39,238 nt of DNA, taken from assembly GCA_024639965.1 (NCBI GenBank), contig JAHEGC010000004.1, positions 79,127 to 118,364 of the forward strand. The letters are read 5' to 3'. How positions within the stretch are numbered: position 1 is the stretch's first letter; every line of letters starts with the position of its first letter. Shown here piece after piece: positions 32,034-39,238 of the stretch. The DNA is from Micrococcales bacterium. Its GTDB lineage: Bacteria > Actinomycetota > Actinomycetes > Actinomycetales > Microbacteriaceae. The position numbers and the translations under genes were made by a program. The notes beneath the pieces are model-generated. The model saw only the letters and a list, made by a program, of their open reading frames with translations. It did not search any database and was not told the DNA's origin.

Positions 32034-33482
32034 CTAGGGGGTGGTCCACGGCGTGCCGTGCATGATGACGGTTTTGACTTCGGTCATTTCCTCGATGGCG
32101 GAACGCGGCCCTTCCTTGCCGATTCCGCTCGACTTGAAGCCTCCGTAGGGCATCAAATCCGCTCGCCACAATTGGGTCCAGTTGATGTGCACCACTCCTG
32201 ATTCGATTTCTCGGATCGCGCGAATCGAGTTCGACATGTTGTTGGTGAACACGCCGGCGCCGAGACCGTACGCCGTCGAGTTGGCGAGTTCGATCGCATG
32301 AGCGACATCGCGCGCGGTGCTGATGGCGACGGCAGGCCCGAACAGTTCGTCTTGTGCGAAAGGGGAATAGGGGTCGACGTTCGCAACGATGGCGGGCTGA
32401 ATGACCGTGCCCTCCTGCTCTCCGCCCGTCACGAGTTTCGCGCCCGACTCCACCGCGGCTCGAATCGACGCGGTGACGCGGTCGGCTTCCGCCCGCGAGA
32501 TGAGCGTTCCCACCTTGGTGTCGTCCGCGAACGGGTCGCCGACTCGAATTGCTTTCACCTTGGGCGTCAGCGCGTCGAGGAAATCCGCCGCAATCTTCTC
32601 GTGCACGATGATGCGCTGAGCCGAAATGCACACCTGGCCCGCATTGATATACCCGCCGAGAGCGATGGACGTGGTCGCCGCGTCGATGTCGGCGTCATCA
32701 AGAACGATGACGGGACCGGACGCCCCCAGCTCGAGGGACAACTTTTTGATACCCGCGATGCTCGCGATGTGCTCGCCCACTGCGGTAGATCCGGTGAACG
32801 ACACCTTGCGCACACGACGGTCGCGAACCAGTGTGTCGCCGATCACGCCACCCGGACCCGTGATGACGTTGAGAACGCCGTCGGGTAAACCGGCGTCCTG
32901 GAAACATTTCGCGAGGGCGAGGGCGGTGAGCGGTGTCGCCCGTGCCGGCTTGAGAACTACGGCGTTTCCCGCGGCAAGCGCTGGAGCGAGCTTGTGCAGA
33001 ACTAAGAGCGCTGGATAGTTGAACGGTGAAATGGCAACGACGACGCCCACCGGCTGACGAAGCGTGAAGCCAATCTTGTCGAATCCCGTTCCTCGGTTCG
33101 CGTCGAGCGGCAAGCTGTCGCCGTACAGCTGTGACCCTTCGAAAGCGGCCAGGCGAATGATGTCTCCCGATCGCCCCGCTTCCCCTTGCGCTTCGAGGAG
33201 AGATTTTCCGTTCTCACTCGCAATGATTCGGGCGATTTCGGGAGCGCGGTCGTCGGCAAGTGCCGCCGCTCGGGTGAGGATGGCGAAACGCTCGTGAGCG
33301 GGAGTGCGCTTCCATTTCTCGAAGCCGGCGAGTGCCGCGTCGATCGCGCGGGTCGCGTCATCGACTCCGGCGACCGCGACGGTTCCGACAGTCGAACCAT
33401 CGAAGGGTGAAGTCACGTTTTCGCGGTTGGCGCCGTGCGCATCGACCCACGCACCGCCAATCAGCAGCGAGCCTGACTCCAT
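32034..33482 (-). CDS. Aldehyde dehydrogenase
   Basis: A 482-residue NAD(P)-dependent aldehyde dehydrogenase. The catalytic residues are Asn154 in SPFNYP, Glu251 in LELGAS and Cys285 in GQVCISAQR. The coenzyme loop is FTGSTAVGEHI (229-239). By sequence feel it belongs to the lactaldehyde/succinate-semialdehyde type, not the CoA-dependent IolA/MmsA type, whose active site reads GQRC. It is the first structural gene of the operon. A LacI-type operator lies between its promoter and a good GGAGG site six bases before the ATG. It could oxidise malonate or another semialdehyde made by the aldolase; this is inference. Confidence 0.93.
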   Translation of the reverse strand: MESGSLLIGGAWVDAHGANRENVTSPFDGSTVGTVAVAGVDDATRAIDAALAGFEKWKRTPAHERFAILTRAAALADDRAPEIARIIASENGKSLLEAQGEAGRSGDIIRLAAFEGSQLYGDSLPLDANRGTGFDKIGFTLRQPVGVVVAISPFNYPALLVLHKLAPALAAGNAVVLKPARATPLTALALAKCFQDAGLPDGVLNVITGPGGVIGDTLVRDRRVRKVSFTGSTAVGEHIASIAGIKKLSLELGASGPVIVLDDADIDAATTSIALGGYINAGQVCISAQRIIVHEKIAADFLDALTPKVKAIRVGDPFADDTKVGTLISRAEADRVTASIRAAVESGAKLVTGGEQEGTVIQPAIVANVDPYSPFAQDELFGPAVAISTARDVAHAIELANSTAYGLGAGVFTNNMSNSIRAIREIESGVVHINWTQLWRADLMPYGGFKSSGIGKEGPRSAIEEMTEVKTVIMHGTPWTTP

Positions 33483-33497
33483 CGTCTACCTCCAAAA

Positions 33498-33509
33498 TGG
33501 AACGTTCCA
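33498..33509. promoter_or_regulatory. LacI-family operator
   Basis: TGGAACGTTCCA is a perfect 12-base palindrome with the central CG typical of LacI-family sites. It lies just downstream of the predicted transcription start of the catabolic operon and beside the lacI-type gene, so binding would act as a roadblock. Confidence 0.8.
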
Positions 33510-33519
33510 GAACGACCTT

Positions 33520-33548
33520 ACTTTATCAGGAATTGACGCGAACGCCAA
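33520..33548 (-). promoter_or_regulatory. Promoter of the ALDH-iolD catabolic operon
   Basis: On the minus strand, TTGGCG (33548-33543) and TAAAGT (33525-33520) are separated by exactly 17 bases. The start would fall near 33513, directly before the operator. The -35 begins eight bases after the LacI-family stop codon. Confidence 0.7.
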
Positions 33549-33556
33549 GGGAATGT

Positions 33557-34585
33557 TTAGCCTGCTGAGAGCGGCGCTCGCGTCGATGCGCGTATCGCCA
33601 ATTGCGGCTCGACGAGGATCTCTTTTCCGCTGAATTTGGAGAACATTTTCGGGTCGGTGAGAATCGCGGTTGCTTGCTTGGCAATTTCTGTCACATCCTG
33701 GTCAATCGACGTCAACGAGATTCGGTCGAGCTGCGCGATGTACGTGTTGTCGTACCCCGTGATGGCCACCTCGGGCGCGCCGCCGGCTGCCGCTCGTGCC
33801 ACCGCGCTCTGAGCGCCGAAAGCCATGTTGTCGTTGAAGCACACGATGGCGGTCGGCCGGGGAACAAGCGCCAAGGCCGCCTCGGCCGCTCCGAGCCCCG
33901 CGGATTCGTCCACCGCGATTCCCGTAGTGATGCAGGTCGACTTAATCCGCGAGCGCTTCGCCCGCGCGAGAAATGCGCTCTGACGGTCCGCCGCGACCGG
34001 CCGCTTCTCTGGACCGATGTAGGCGACGGTCTTGTGACCGAGGTCGCGCAAATGAGAACAAATGAGCGTCATCGCCGCGACCTCGTCCGTACGCACGGCG
34101 ACCGCGTTGGGCAACTCGGCACTGCTCGACGACGCGACGACGATGGGCATATCTTTGGGAAGGCTGGCGAACGCGCTCAGTTCGGGAAGGCTGCCCACGA
34201 TGAAGAGGCTCGACGGTTTCAGGTCGAGAAGGTGGGCAATCGGTGCTCGGTCGACAACTTTTCCGTTCGGACCGTCCACGATCGACGCCGTGGCGACGAA
34301 ACAGAAGATGTCCCTCGCCGCGAGAATCTGTCGGGTCTCTTCGGCGATCGCGGTGAAGAGCGGATTGTGGAAGTCGGCAACGACAATGCCGACGAAGCCA
34401 CTACTCGGCGAGCGGAGCGCTCGCGCCCATGCGTTCGGCGTATATCCGAGCTCCTCCGCGGCGGCGAGCACCGCTTCACGACGCTTCTCGCTGACTCCCT
34501 CGGCGGAACGGAACACGTTCGCCACCAACGACTTCGAGACGCCCGCTTGGCGGGCGACGTCGTGAATCGTGGGGCGTTTGGTCAT
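33557..34585 (-). CDS. LacI-family transcriptional repressor
   Basis: A 342-residue regulator. The N-terminal HTH is TIHDVARQAGVSKSLVANVFRSAEGVSEKRREAV, including the hinge helix region LGYTPNAWARALRS. The periplasmic-binding-like effector domain follows, with VGIVVADFHNPLF, IVCFNDNMAFGAQSA and ITGYDNTYIAQLDRISLTSIDQD, all typical. It lies directly upstream of the catabolic operon on the same strand, with a palindromic operator in the intergenic region, so it most likely controls that operon. The effector is probably the sugar or cyclitol substrate. TAGTCT seven bases before the ATG suggests a leaderless message of its own. Confidence 0.95.
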   Translation of the reverse strand: MTKRPTIHDVARQAGVSKSLVANVFRSAEGVSEKRREAVLAAAEELGYTPNAWARALRSPSSGFVGIVVADFHNPLFTAIAEETRQILAARDIFCFVATASIVDGPNGKVVDRAPIAHLLDLKPSSLFIVGSLPELSAFASLPKDMPIVVASSSSAELPNAVAVRTDEVAAMTLICSHLRDLGHKTVAYIGPEKRPVAADRQSAFLARAKRSRIKSTCITTGIAVDESAGLGAAEAALALVPRPTAIVCFNDNMAFGAQSAVARAAAGGAPEVAITGYDNTYIAQLDRISLTSIDQDVTEIAKQATAILTDPKMFSKFSGKEILVEPQLAIRASTRAPLSAG

Positions 34586-34592
34586 GCGGTCA

Positions 34593-34598
34593 AGACTA
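34593..34598 (-). promoter_or_regulatory. -10 element of leaderless lacI-type gene
   Basis: TAGTCT on the minus strand, seven bases before the ATG at 34585, in the 24-base gap after the DUF554 gene. Confidence 0.45.
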
Positions 34599-34609
34599 CG
34601 CGGAGGCCA

Positions 34610-35365
34610 CTATCCGTGACCGAAACTCGCAACTACCGACGTAAGGATTGGCGCGACAACGAGCGCGGGCAACATGTCGGCGACCGACACCGCTTTGACG
34701 CCCATGACGCGAATGCCGACGCCGAGGAGGAGGATTCCGCCGGTCGCCGTGATGGCGGCGATTTGAGCGCCGTCGAGCACCGAGCCGAGCGCGAAGGCGA
34801 GTGCCGTGAGGATTCCCTGCCAGATTCCGACGGGGAGTGCCGAAAAGGCGACACCCCAGCCGAGCGCCGTGGCGAAGATGATGGATCCGAACCCGTCGAG
34901 GATCGACTTGAGGATCAACTGATCCGCGCCCTGGCCCATTCCGTCGGCGAATGCGCCGAGGATGGCCATCGGCCCGATTGCGAAGATGAGCGACGCATCG
35001 ACGAACCCCTGAATGAAACGTTCCCGCCCCGCGTTCGCGCCCGTCGAACCACGCGAGACGCGAGCGTGGAGAACGTCGCCGAATTGGGCGAGTCGCGTCT
35101 CGATGCCGATGAGGGAACCGATGATCGAACCGATGATGATGGCGCCGACAACGATGAGGAACGTCGCCGCGGGGCCAACGGCAGAAACGTAGGCGGTGTC
35201 GGACAGCGCGGCGAGGTTCATGCCGCCCATGACGAGAACGATGAGTGCGAGTCCGTCGGTTACGACGCGGTGCGTGCGTTCGGGCAGCTTGTGCCCAATG
35301 GCGACGCCGATCGCCGACCCCGCGACAATCGTGGCGATGTTGACGAGAGTTCCGAGGCCGATCAC
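34610..35365 (-). CDS. DUF554 family membrane protein
   Basis: A 251-residue membrane protein with about seven hydrophobic helices. It matches the DUF554 pattern: GLGTLVNIATIVAGSAIGVAIGHKLPER at the start, then FIQGFVDASLIFAIGPMAILGAFADGMG and LILKSILDGFGSIIFATALGWGVAFSALPV. The function is unknown; a transporter role is often assumed. The GTG start overlaps the stop of the LysR-type gene (GTGA), so the two are translationally coupled and the membrane protein may be a target of, or work with, that regulator. Confidence 0.9.
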   Translation of the reverse strand: MIGLGTLVNIATIVAGSAIGVAIGHKLPERTHRVVTDGLALIVLVMGGMNLAALSDTAYVSAVGPAATFLIVVGAIIIGSIIGSLIGIETRLAQFGDVLHARVSRGSTGANAGRERFIQGFVDASLIFAIGPMAILGAFADGMGQGADQLILKSILDGFGSIIFATALGWGVAFSALPVGIWQGILTALAFALGSVLDGAQIAAITATGGILLLGVGIRVMGVKAVSVADMLPALVVAPILTSVVASFGHG

Positions 35366-36276
35366 GGTGTCAATTCTGCCCGAGTTCGTTCCGCGATTCT
35401 TTCGAGCAGCCCTCGACAGGCGACGATCGCGGGGTTCGTTGCGCTCGCCCGGCGGGCCGCGGTGAACACCGTGCGAATTGGTTTATCGGGAAGATCGATG
35501 AGCGTGACACCCCGCGGCGCACCGACGGTGGAGAGACCGTTGAGCAACGCGACGGCGTTTCCGGAGTCGACGAGGCGGATGTGCGTTTGGATGTCGGCCG
35601 TTTCGAATCGCACGTCCGGTTCGAACCCCGCGCGTCGACACGCCTGTTCGGCCCAGTGTCGCGAGGCGGTGCCCTTGGGTTCCATCACCCAGGGCAGGTC
35701 GGCGGTATCCGCGAGATCACGAACGCCCGTTTCTCGGACGAGGTCGCGGCCAACACCGAGGCGAATCGGATCGGTGACCAACGCAACGGTGTCGAGTTCC
35801 GCATGACGCACGGTCGCGTGCCCGGGATATTCCTCGGCGACGACGAGGTCGTAGTCCCGAGTCCACGTCGCCCGGAGTGCGGTTTCCGGCTCGAGCTGCG
35901 TCACCTCGATGCGCAACCCAGTAAGTTCGGTGCGTGCGAGCGTCAGCATTCCCGGGATGAGACTCACCGCCGCGGACTGGAACACCGCGAGTCGAACCAG
36001 CCCCGTCGGTTCGGCGAGCGACTGCGACACCTCGGATTCCGCGGCTTCAAGCAAATCGAGCGCGACCGAGGCGTGACGAACCAGGATCTCGGCCTGTTGG
36101 GTGAGGGTTACGCGCCGACCGCTCTTGCGAAGCAGGGGAACGCCGACCTCGCGCTCGAGAAGACTGAGCTGTTGGGAGATTGCGGACGAGGAGTAGTTGA
36201 GTGCGTCGGCGACCTCGGCGAGCGTGCCGCGCATGGCCACCTCGCGAAGAAGGGCGAGCCGGCGAAGGTCGTACAC
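35362..36276 (-). CDS. LysR-family transcriptional regulator
   Basis: A 304-residue LysR-type regulator. The winged HTH at residues 3-60 is RRLALLREVAMRGTLAEVADALNYSSSAISQQLSLLEREVGVPLLRKSGRRVTLT. A LysR substrate-binding domain follows from about residue 90 (GLVRLAVFQSAAVSLIPGML). It is divergent from putA across an 86-base region with a small inverted repeat, the usual layout for a regulator and its target. Control of proline catabolism and of the coupled DUF554 gene is therefore plausible. The start is GTG (36276-36274). The effector could be proline or another amino acid; this is inference. Confidence 0.9.
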   Translation of the reverse strand: MYDLRRLALLREVAMRGTLAEVADALNYSSSAISQQLSLLEREVGVPLLRKSGRRVTLTQQAEILVRHASVALDLLEAAESEVSQSLAEPTGLVRLAVFQSAAVSLIPGMLTLARTELTGLRIEVTQLEPETALRATWTRDYDLVVAEEYPGHATVRHAELDTVALVTDPIRLGVGRDLVRETGVRDLADTADLPWVMEPKGTASRHWAEQACRRAGFEPDVRFETADIQTHIRLVDSGNAVALLNGLSTVGAPRGVTLIDLPDKPIRTVFTAARRASATNPAIVACRGLLERIAERTRAELTP

Positions 36277-36302
36277 GGTCGTCCAATCGTTAAGCGTGAC
36301 TT

Positions 36303-36314
36303 ACTAATACTAGT
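36303..36314. promoter_or_regulatory. Inverted repeat between the LysR gene and putA
   Basis: ACTA (36303-36306) and TAGT (36311-36314) flank ATAC, and the outer bases extend the symmetry imperfectly. It sits in an unusually AT-rich 86-base divergent region. A minus-strand TTGACT (36317-36312) overlaps it and could be the -35 for the LysR gene. Candidate LysR site. Confidence 0.4.
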
Positions 36315-36362
36315 CAAAAAGCGTTGCTTTATCTTAAGACTTTTTCCCGCGAAAATAGAGCC

Positions 36363-39238
36363 ATGACGCGCGACACCGTAGACCCCGCCCTCACCAAACA
36401 GACCATCGCACTTGTCCGAAAGTGGCTGACCGAGGCACAGTCGTACCCCGTTGACGCGAGCGCCGCACAGCTCGCCGGCGTGCTCAAAGACCCCAACGGG
36501 CTCGCCTTCACGGTCGGGTTCGTCGACGGCGTCGTTCGCCCCGAGGATCTTCGCGTCGCCGCCCGAACGCTCAACACGCTCGCACCCATCGTGCCGTCGT
36601 TCCTTCCATGGTTCATGAAGGCCGCGGTGCGACTCGGCGGATTCGTCGCCCCGATCATGCCGTGGCCCGTTATCCCCATCGCTCGCTGGGTGTTGCGCCA
36701 GATGGTCGGCCACCTCATCGTCGATGCGACCGATGCGAAGTTGGGCTCGGCCATCAGCAAACTCCGGAAACCCGGCACCCGCCTCAACGTCAACCTCCTC
36801 GGTGAAGCGGTGCTCGGTGAGCACGAGGCCAACCGACGTCTCGACGGAACGCGGGCGCTGCTCGCCCGCGACGACGTCGACTACGTTTCGATCAAGGTGT
36901 CGTCGACCGTCGCCCCGCACACCCCGTGGTCGTTCGACCAGAACGTCGCCCACGTGATCGACCGCCTCCTTCCCCTCTTCGAGCTCGCCGCGAACGCGTC
37001 CACACCGAAGTTCATCAACCTCGACATGGAGGAATACAAGGATCTCGACATCACCATCGCGGTGTTCACCGAAATCCTCGACCGACCCGAATTCCTCAAT
37101 CTCGAAGCGGGCATCGTTCTCCAGGCGTACCTCCCCGACGCGGTCTCGGCGATGGCGACCCTGCAGAAGTGGTCGGCAGCCCGTCGCAAGCGCGGCGGAG
37201 CGGGAATCAAGGTGCGTGTCGTCAAGGGCGCGAATCTTCCGATGGAACAGGTCGACGCGGCGATTCACGACTGGCCGCTCGCGACGTGGCACACGAAACA
37301 GCAGAGCGACACCAACTACAAGCGCGTCATCGACTACGCGCTTCGTCCCGATCGGGTGAAGAACGTTCGAATCGGTGTCGCGGGCCACAACCTCTTCGAC
37401 ATCGCCTACGCGTGGCTTCTCGCCAACAAGCGCGACGTCACCGCGGGAATCGAGTTCGAAATGCTCCTCGGCATGGCGCAAGGCCAAGCCGAGGCGGTCA
37501 AGCGTGACGTCGGCGGACTTCTTCTCTACACGCCCGTCGTGCACCCCGCGGAGTTCGACGTCGCCATCGCATATCTCATCCGCCGACTCGAAGAGGGTGC
37601 GAGCCAGGAAAACTTCATGTCCGCTGTGTTCGAGCTCGCCGAGAACGAGGCGTTGTTCGATCGAGAGAAGAAGCGCTTCCTCGCTTCCCTCTCCGACCTC
37701 GATGAGAAGTTTCCCGCGCCCCACCGCGTCCAGAATCGCCAGAAGAAGCAGGCTCCGATGGCGACGGACGGGTTCCACAACGCCACCGACACTGACACCG
37801 CGATTGACGCGAACCGGGAGTGGGCGCGAGGAATCATCGGCCGCATCGAGAAGTCCACTCTGGGCGAAAAGACCATCACCGCGAACACCGTGAAGACCGC
37901 GGCCGCGCTGACCCGTGTCATCGGGCGAGCAGCGAAGGAGGGACAGCGCTGGGGCGCGATGTCCGCCGCCAAGCGCGCCGCGATTTTGCACAAGGCGGGC
38001 GAGATTCTCGAGGCGCGTCGCGCCGACCTCATGGAGATCATGGCTCACGAAACGGGCAAGACGCTCGATCAATCCGACCCCGAGGTGACGGAAGCGATCG
38101 ACTTCGCCCACTATTACGCGGAGAGCGCGAAGGCGCTTGAAGCGGTGGAGGGTGCGACGTTCGTGCCCGCGAAGGTCACCGTCGTCACGCCGCCGTGGAA
38201 CTTCCCCGTCGCAATCCCCGCCGGATCCACTCTCGCGGCGCTCGCCGCGGGCTCGGCCGTCATCATCAAGCCGGCGACGCAGTCGCGCCGAAGTGGCGCC
38301 GTCATGGTTGAGGCGCTGTGGGCTGCGGGTGTGCCCAAGGACGCGCTCCAACTCGTCACGTTCTCGGATCGCTCCCTCGGTAACGCACTCGTCTCCGACC
38401 CGCGCGTCGACCGCGTCATCCTCACGGGTGGTTACGAGACCGCCCAGAAGTTCCGCGAACTCCGTCACGACCTACCGCTCCTCGCCGAGACGAGTGGCAA
38501 GAACGCGATCATCGTCACACCGTCGGCCGACCTCGATCTCGCTGCGAAGGACGTCATCTATTCGGCGTTCGGTCACGCGGGGCAAAAGTGCTCGGCGGCC
38601 TCGCTGGTGATTCTCGTCGGAAGCGTCGCAACCTCGCAGCGATTCCGCAATCAACTCGTCGACGGCGTACGGTCGCTCACGGTCGGCTACCCGTCGAACC
38701 CGACGACCCAGATGGGGCCGATCGTCGCGAAGGCCGAGGGCAAACTTCTCGGCGCTCTCACTACGCTGCACGATGGGCAAACCTGGCTCGTCGAACCCCG
38801 GAAGCTCGACAAGTCGGGCCGCCTGTGGTCGCCCGGAGTTCGTGATGGCGTTGCGCCGGGCAGCGAATTTCACCTCACCGAGTACTTCGGCCCCGTGCTC
38901 GGAATCATGACCGCCGCAACGCTCGACGAGGCAATCGATCTCGTCAATGCCATTGATTACGGGCTCACCTCGGGTCTGCACTCGCTCAACGCGAGCGAGA
39001 TCGAGACGTGGATTGATCGCGTCGAAGCGGGCAACCTCTACGTCAACCGTGGAACGACGGGTGCGATTGTGCAACGTCAGCCGTTCGGCGGCTGGAAGAA
39101 ATCCGCGGTCGGTGCCGGCACGAAGGCGGGTGGACCCAACTACCTCTTCGGGCTCGGAACGTGGTTCGCGAAACCGACCACCGCGAAGGGGCTTCCTCCG
39201 GTCGACTCGGCCGTGCTGGCGATTCTTGACCGTGCACC
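36363..39238 (+). CDS. putA: PutA, bifunctional proline dehydrogenase/glutamate semialdehyde dehydrogenase (partial, 3' end missing)
   Basis: A two-domain enzyme that oxidises proline to pyrroline-5-carboxylate (FAD domain) and then to glutamate (NAD domain). About 958 codons are present and the gene runs off the right edge. The N-terminal proline dehydrogenase barrel includes YVSIKVSS, FINLDMEEYKDL, RGGAGIKVRVVKGANLPMEQ and EFEMLLGMA. After a linker the aldehyde dehydrogenase part has TPPWNFPVAIPAG, the catalytic Cys in GHAGQKCSAASLV, and the late QPFGGWKKSAVGAGTKAGGPNYL. The ATG is at 36363; no clear Shine-Dalgarno is seen, and GAAAAT ends six bases before it, so it may be leaderless. Divergent from a LysR regulator. 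It lacks the N-terminal DNA-binding domain of enteric PutA. Confidence 0.95.
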   Translation, partial: MTRDTVDPALTKQTIALVRKWLTEAQSYPVDASAAQLAGVLKDPNGLAFTVGFVDGVVRPEDLRVAARTLNTLAPIVPSFLPWFMKAAVRLGGFVAPIMPWPVIPIARWVLRQMVGHLIVDATDAKLGSAISKLRKPGTRLNVNLLGEAVLGEHEANRRLDGTRALLARDDVDYVSIKVSSTVAPHTPWSFDQNVAHVIDRLLPLFELAANASTPKFINLDMEEYKDLDITIAVFTEILDRPEFLNLEAGIVLQAYLPDAVSAMATLQKWSAARRKRGGAGIKVRVVKGANLPMEQVDAAIHDWPLATWHTKQQSDTNYKRVIDYALRPDRVKNVRIGVAGHNLFDIAYAWLLANKRDVTAGIEFEMLLGMAQGQAEAVKRDVGGLLLYTPVVHPAEFDVAIAYLIRRLEEGASQENFMSAVFELAENEALFDREKKRFLASLSDLDEKFPAPHRVQNRQKKQAPMATDGFHNATDTDTAIDANREWARGIIGRIEKSTLGEKTITANTVKTAAALTRVIGRAAKEGQRWGAMSAAKRAAILHKAGEILEARRADLMEIMAHETGKTLDQSDPEVTEAIDFAHYYAESAKALEAVEGATFVPAKVTVVTPPWNFPVAIPAGSTLAALAAGSAVIIKPATQSRRSGAVMVEALWAAGVPKDALQLVTFSDRSLGNALVSDPRVDRVILTGGYETAQKFRELRHDLPLLAETSGKNAIIVTPSADLDLAAKDVIYSAFGHAGQKCSAASLVILVGSVATSQRFRNQLVDGVRSLTVGYPSNPTTQMGPIVAKAEGKLLGALTTLHDGQTWLVEPRKLDKSGRLWSPGVRDGVAPGSEFHLTEYFGPVLGIMTAATLDEAIDLVNAIDYGLTSGLHSLNASEIETWIDRVEAGNLYVNRGTTGAIVQRQPFGGWKKSAVGAGTKAGGPNYLFGLGTWFAKPTTAKGLPPVDSAVLAILDRA

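Noticed and set aside
32020-32631. N-terminal extension of the IolD reading by 204 residues
   Set aside because: It overlaps the aldehyde dehydrogenase gene in another frame and has shadow composition; the ATG at 32019 has a ribosome site and the right family start.
32034-33482. IolA (CoA-dependent malonate-semialdehyde dehydrogenase)
   Set aside because: The active site reads GQVCISAQR rather than the GQRC type of IolA/MmsA, so only the general aldehyde dehydrogenase call is supported.
33602-35806. 734-codon open frame on the plus strand
   Set aside because: It lies antisense to the LacI, DUF554 and LysR genes, crosses their boundaries and has no family features.
36108-38468. 786-codon open frame on the minus strand inside putA
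   Set aside because: It is antisense to a clear PutA reading, with Arg/Asp/Glu-rich composition typical of GC-rich antisense frames and no recognisable domain.
1-39238. tRNA, rRNA, CRISPR array, insertion sequence or prophage
   Set aside because: No cloverleaf or rRNA signature, no regularly spaced direct repeats apart from coding repeats, and no transposase, integrase or phage gene was recognised.

Overview
The window is a GC-rich, gene-dense stretch of chromosome that looks like a high-GC actinomycete, most likely Microbacteriaceae or a close relative. Support for this is the DUF3073 protein beside purM, the SCP-orthologue protein beside purF, stand-alone TipAS and DUF5652 proteins, frequent GTG starts, GTGA/ATGA stop-start overlaps and many apparently leaderless genes. 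The lineage is inferred from gene content; no rRNA or tRNA gene is visible. I see no insertion sequence, prophage, CRISPR array or replication origin. No gene-free stretch exceeds about 170 bases.

Layout. (1) 1-5043: purine biosynthesis: purC (cut by the left edge), purD, purF and purM, with a sterol-carrier-like protein, a small membrane protein and DUF3073. (2) 5116-10028: a tandem FluC fluoride-channel pair, a divergent stand-alone TipAS drug-binding protein, and a large RND permease carrying an unusual Cys-containing insertion. (3) 10197-12382: cysteine biosynthesis (cysK-cysE) coupled to a PlsC acyltransferase, followed on the other strand by thioredoxin. (4) 12781-15955: a three-gene unit of membrane protein, LuxR-type response regulator and multi-pass sensor kinase. 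(5) 15993-18734: a sulfur-stress island: rhodanese lipoprotein, divergent CstR-like repressor, CoA-disulfide-reductase/rhodanese fusion and a 38-residue Cys-rich protein. (6) 18771-24271: DHA2-type MFS exporter, a UbiA prenyltransferase/CrtI-like desaturase pair and an APC permease. (7) 24437-26170: DEAD-box RNA helicase. (8) 26167-34585: a LacI-controlled catabolic operon built around an IolD-type ThDP ring hydrolase. (9) 34610-39238: DUF554 membrane protein and LysR regulator, divergent from putA (cut by the right edge).

Functional logic. The sulfur island pairs a predicted persulfide sensor with persulfide-handling enzymes, and a palindrome in the shared divergent promoter links both arms. 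The IolD operon lacks the usual partners iolA, iolB, iolC, iolE and iolG. It instead has an HpaI-type aldolase, an aldehyde dehydrogenase, a hydroxyacid dehydrogenase, a Gfo/Idh dehydrogenase and an NAD-epimerase, suggesting a cyclitol or cyclic-diketone route different from standard myo-inositol breakdown. Ten genes begin 5-7 bases after a TANNNT -10 element, pointing to widespread leaderless transcription.
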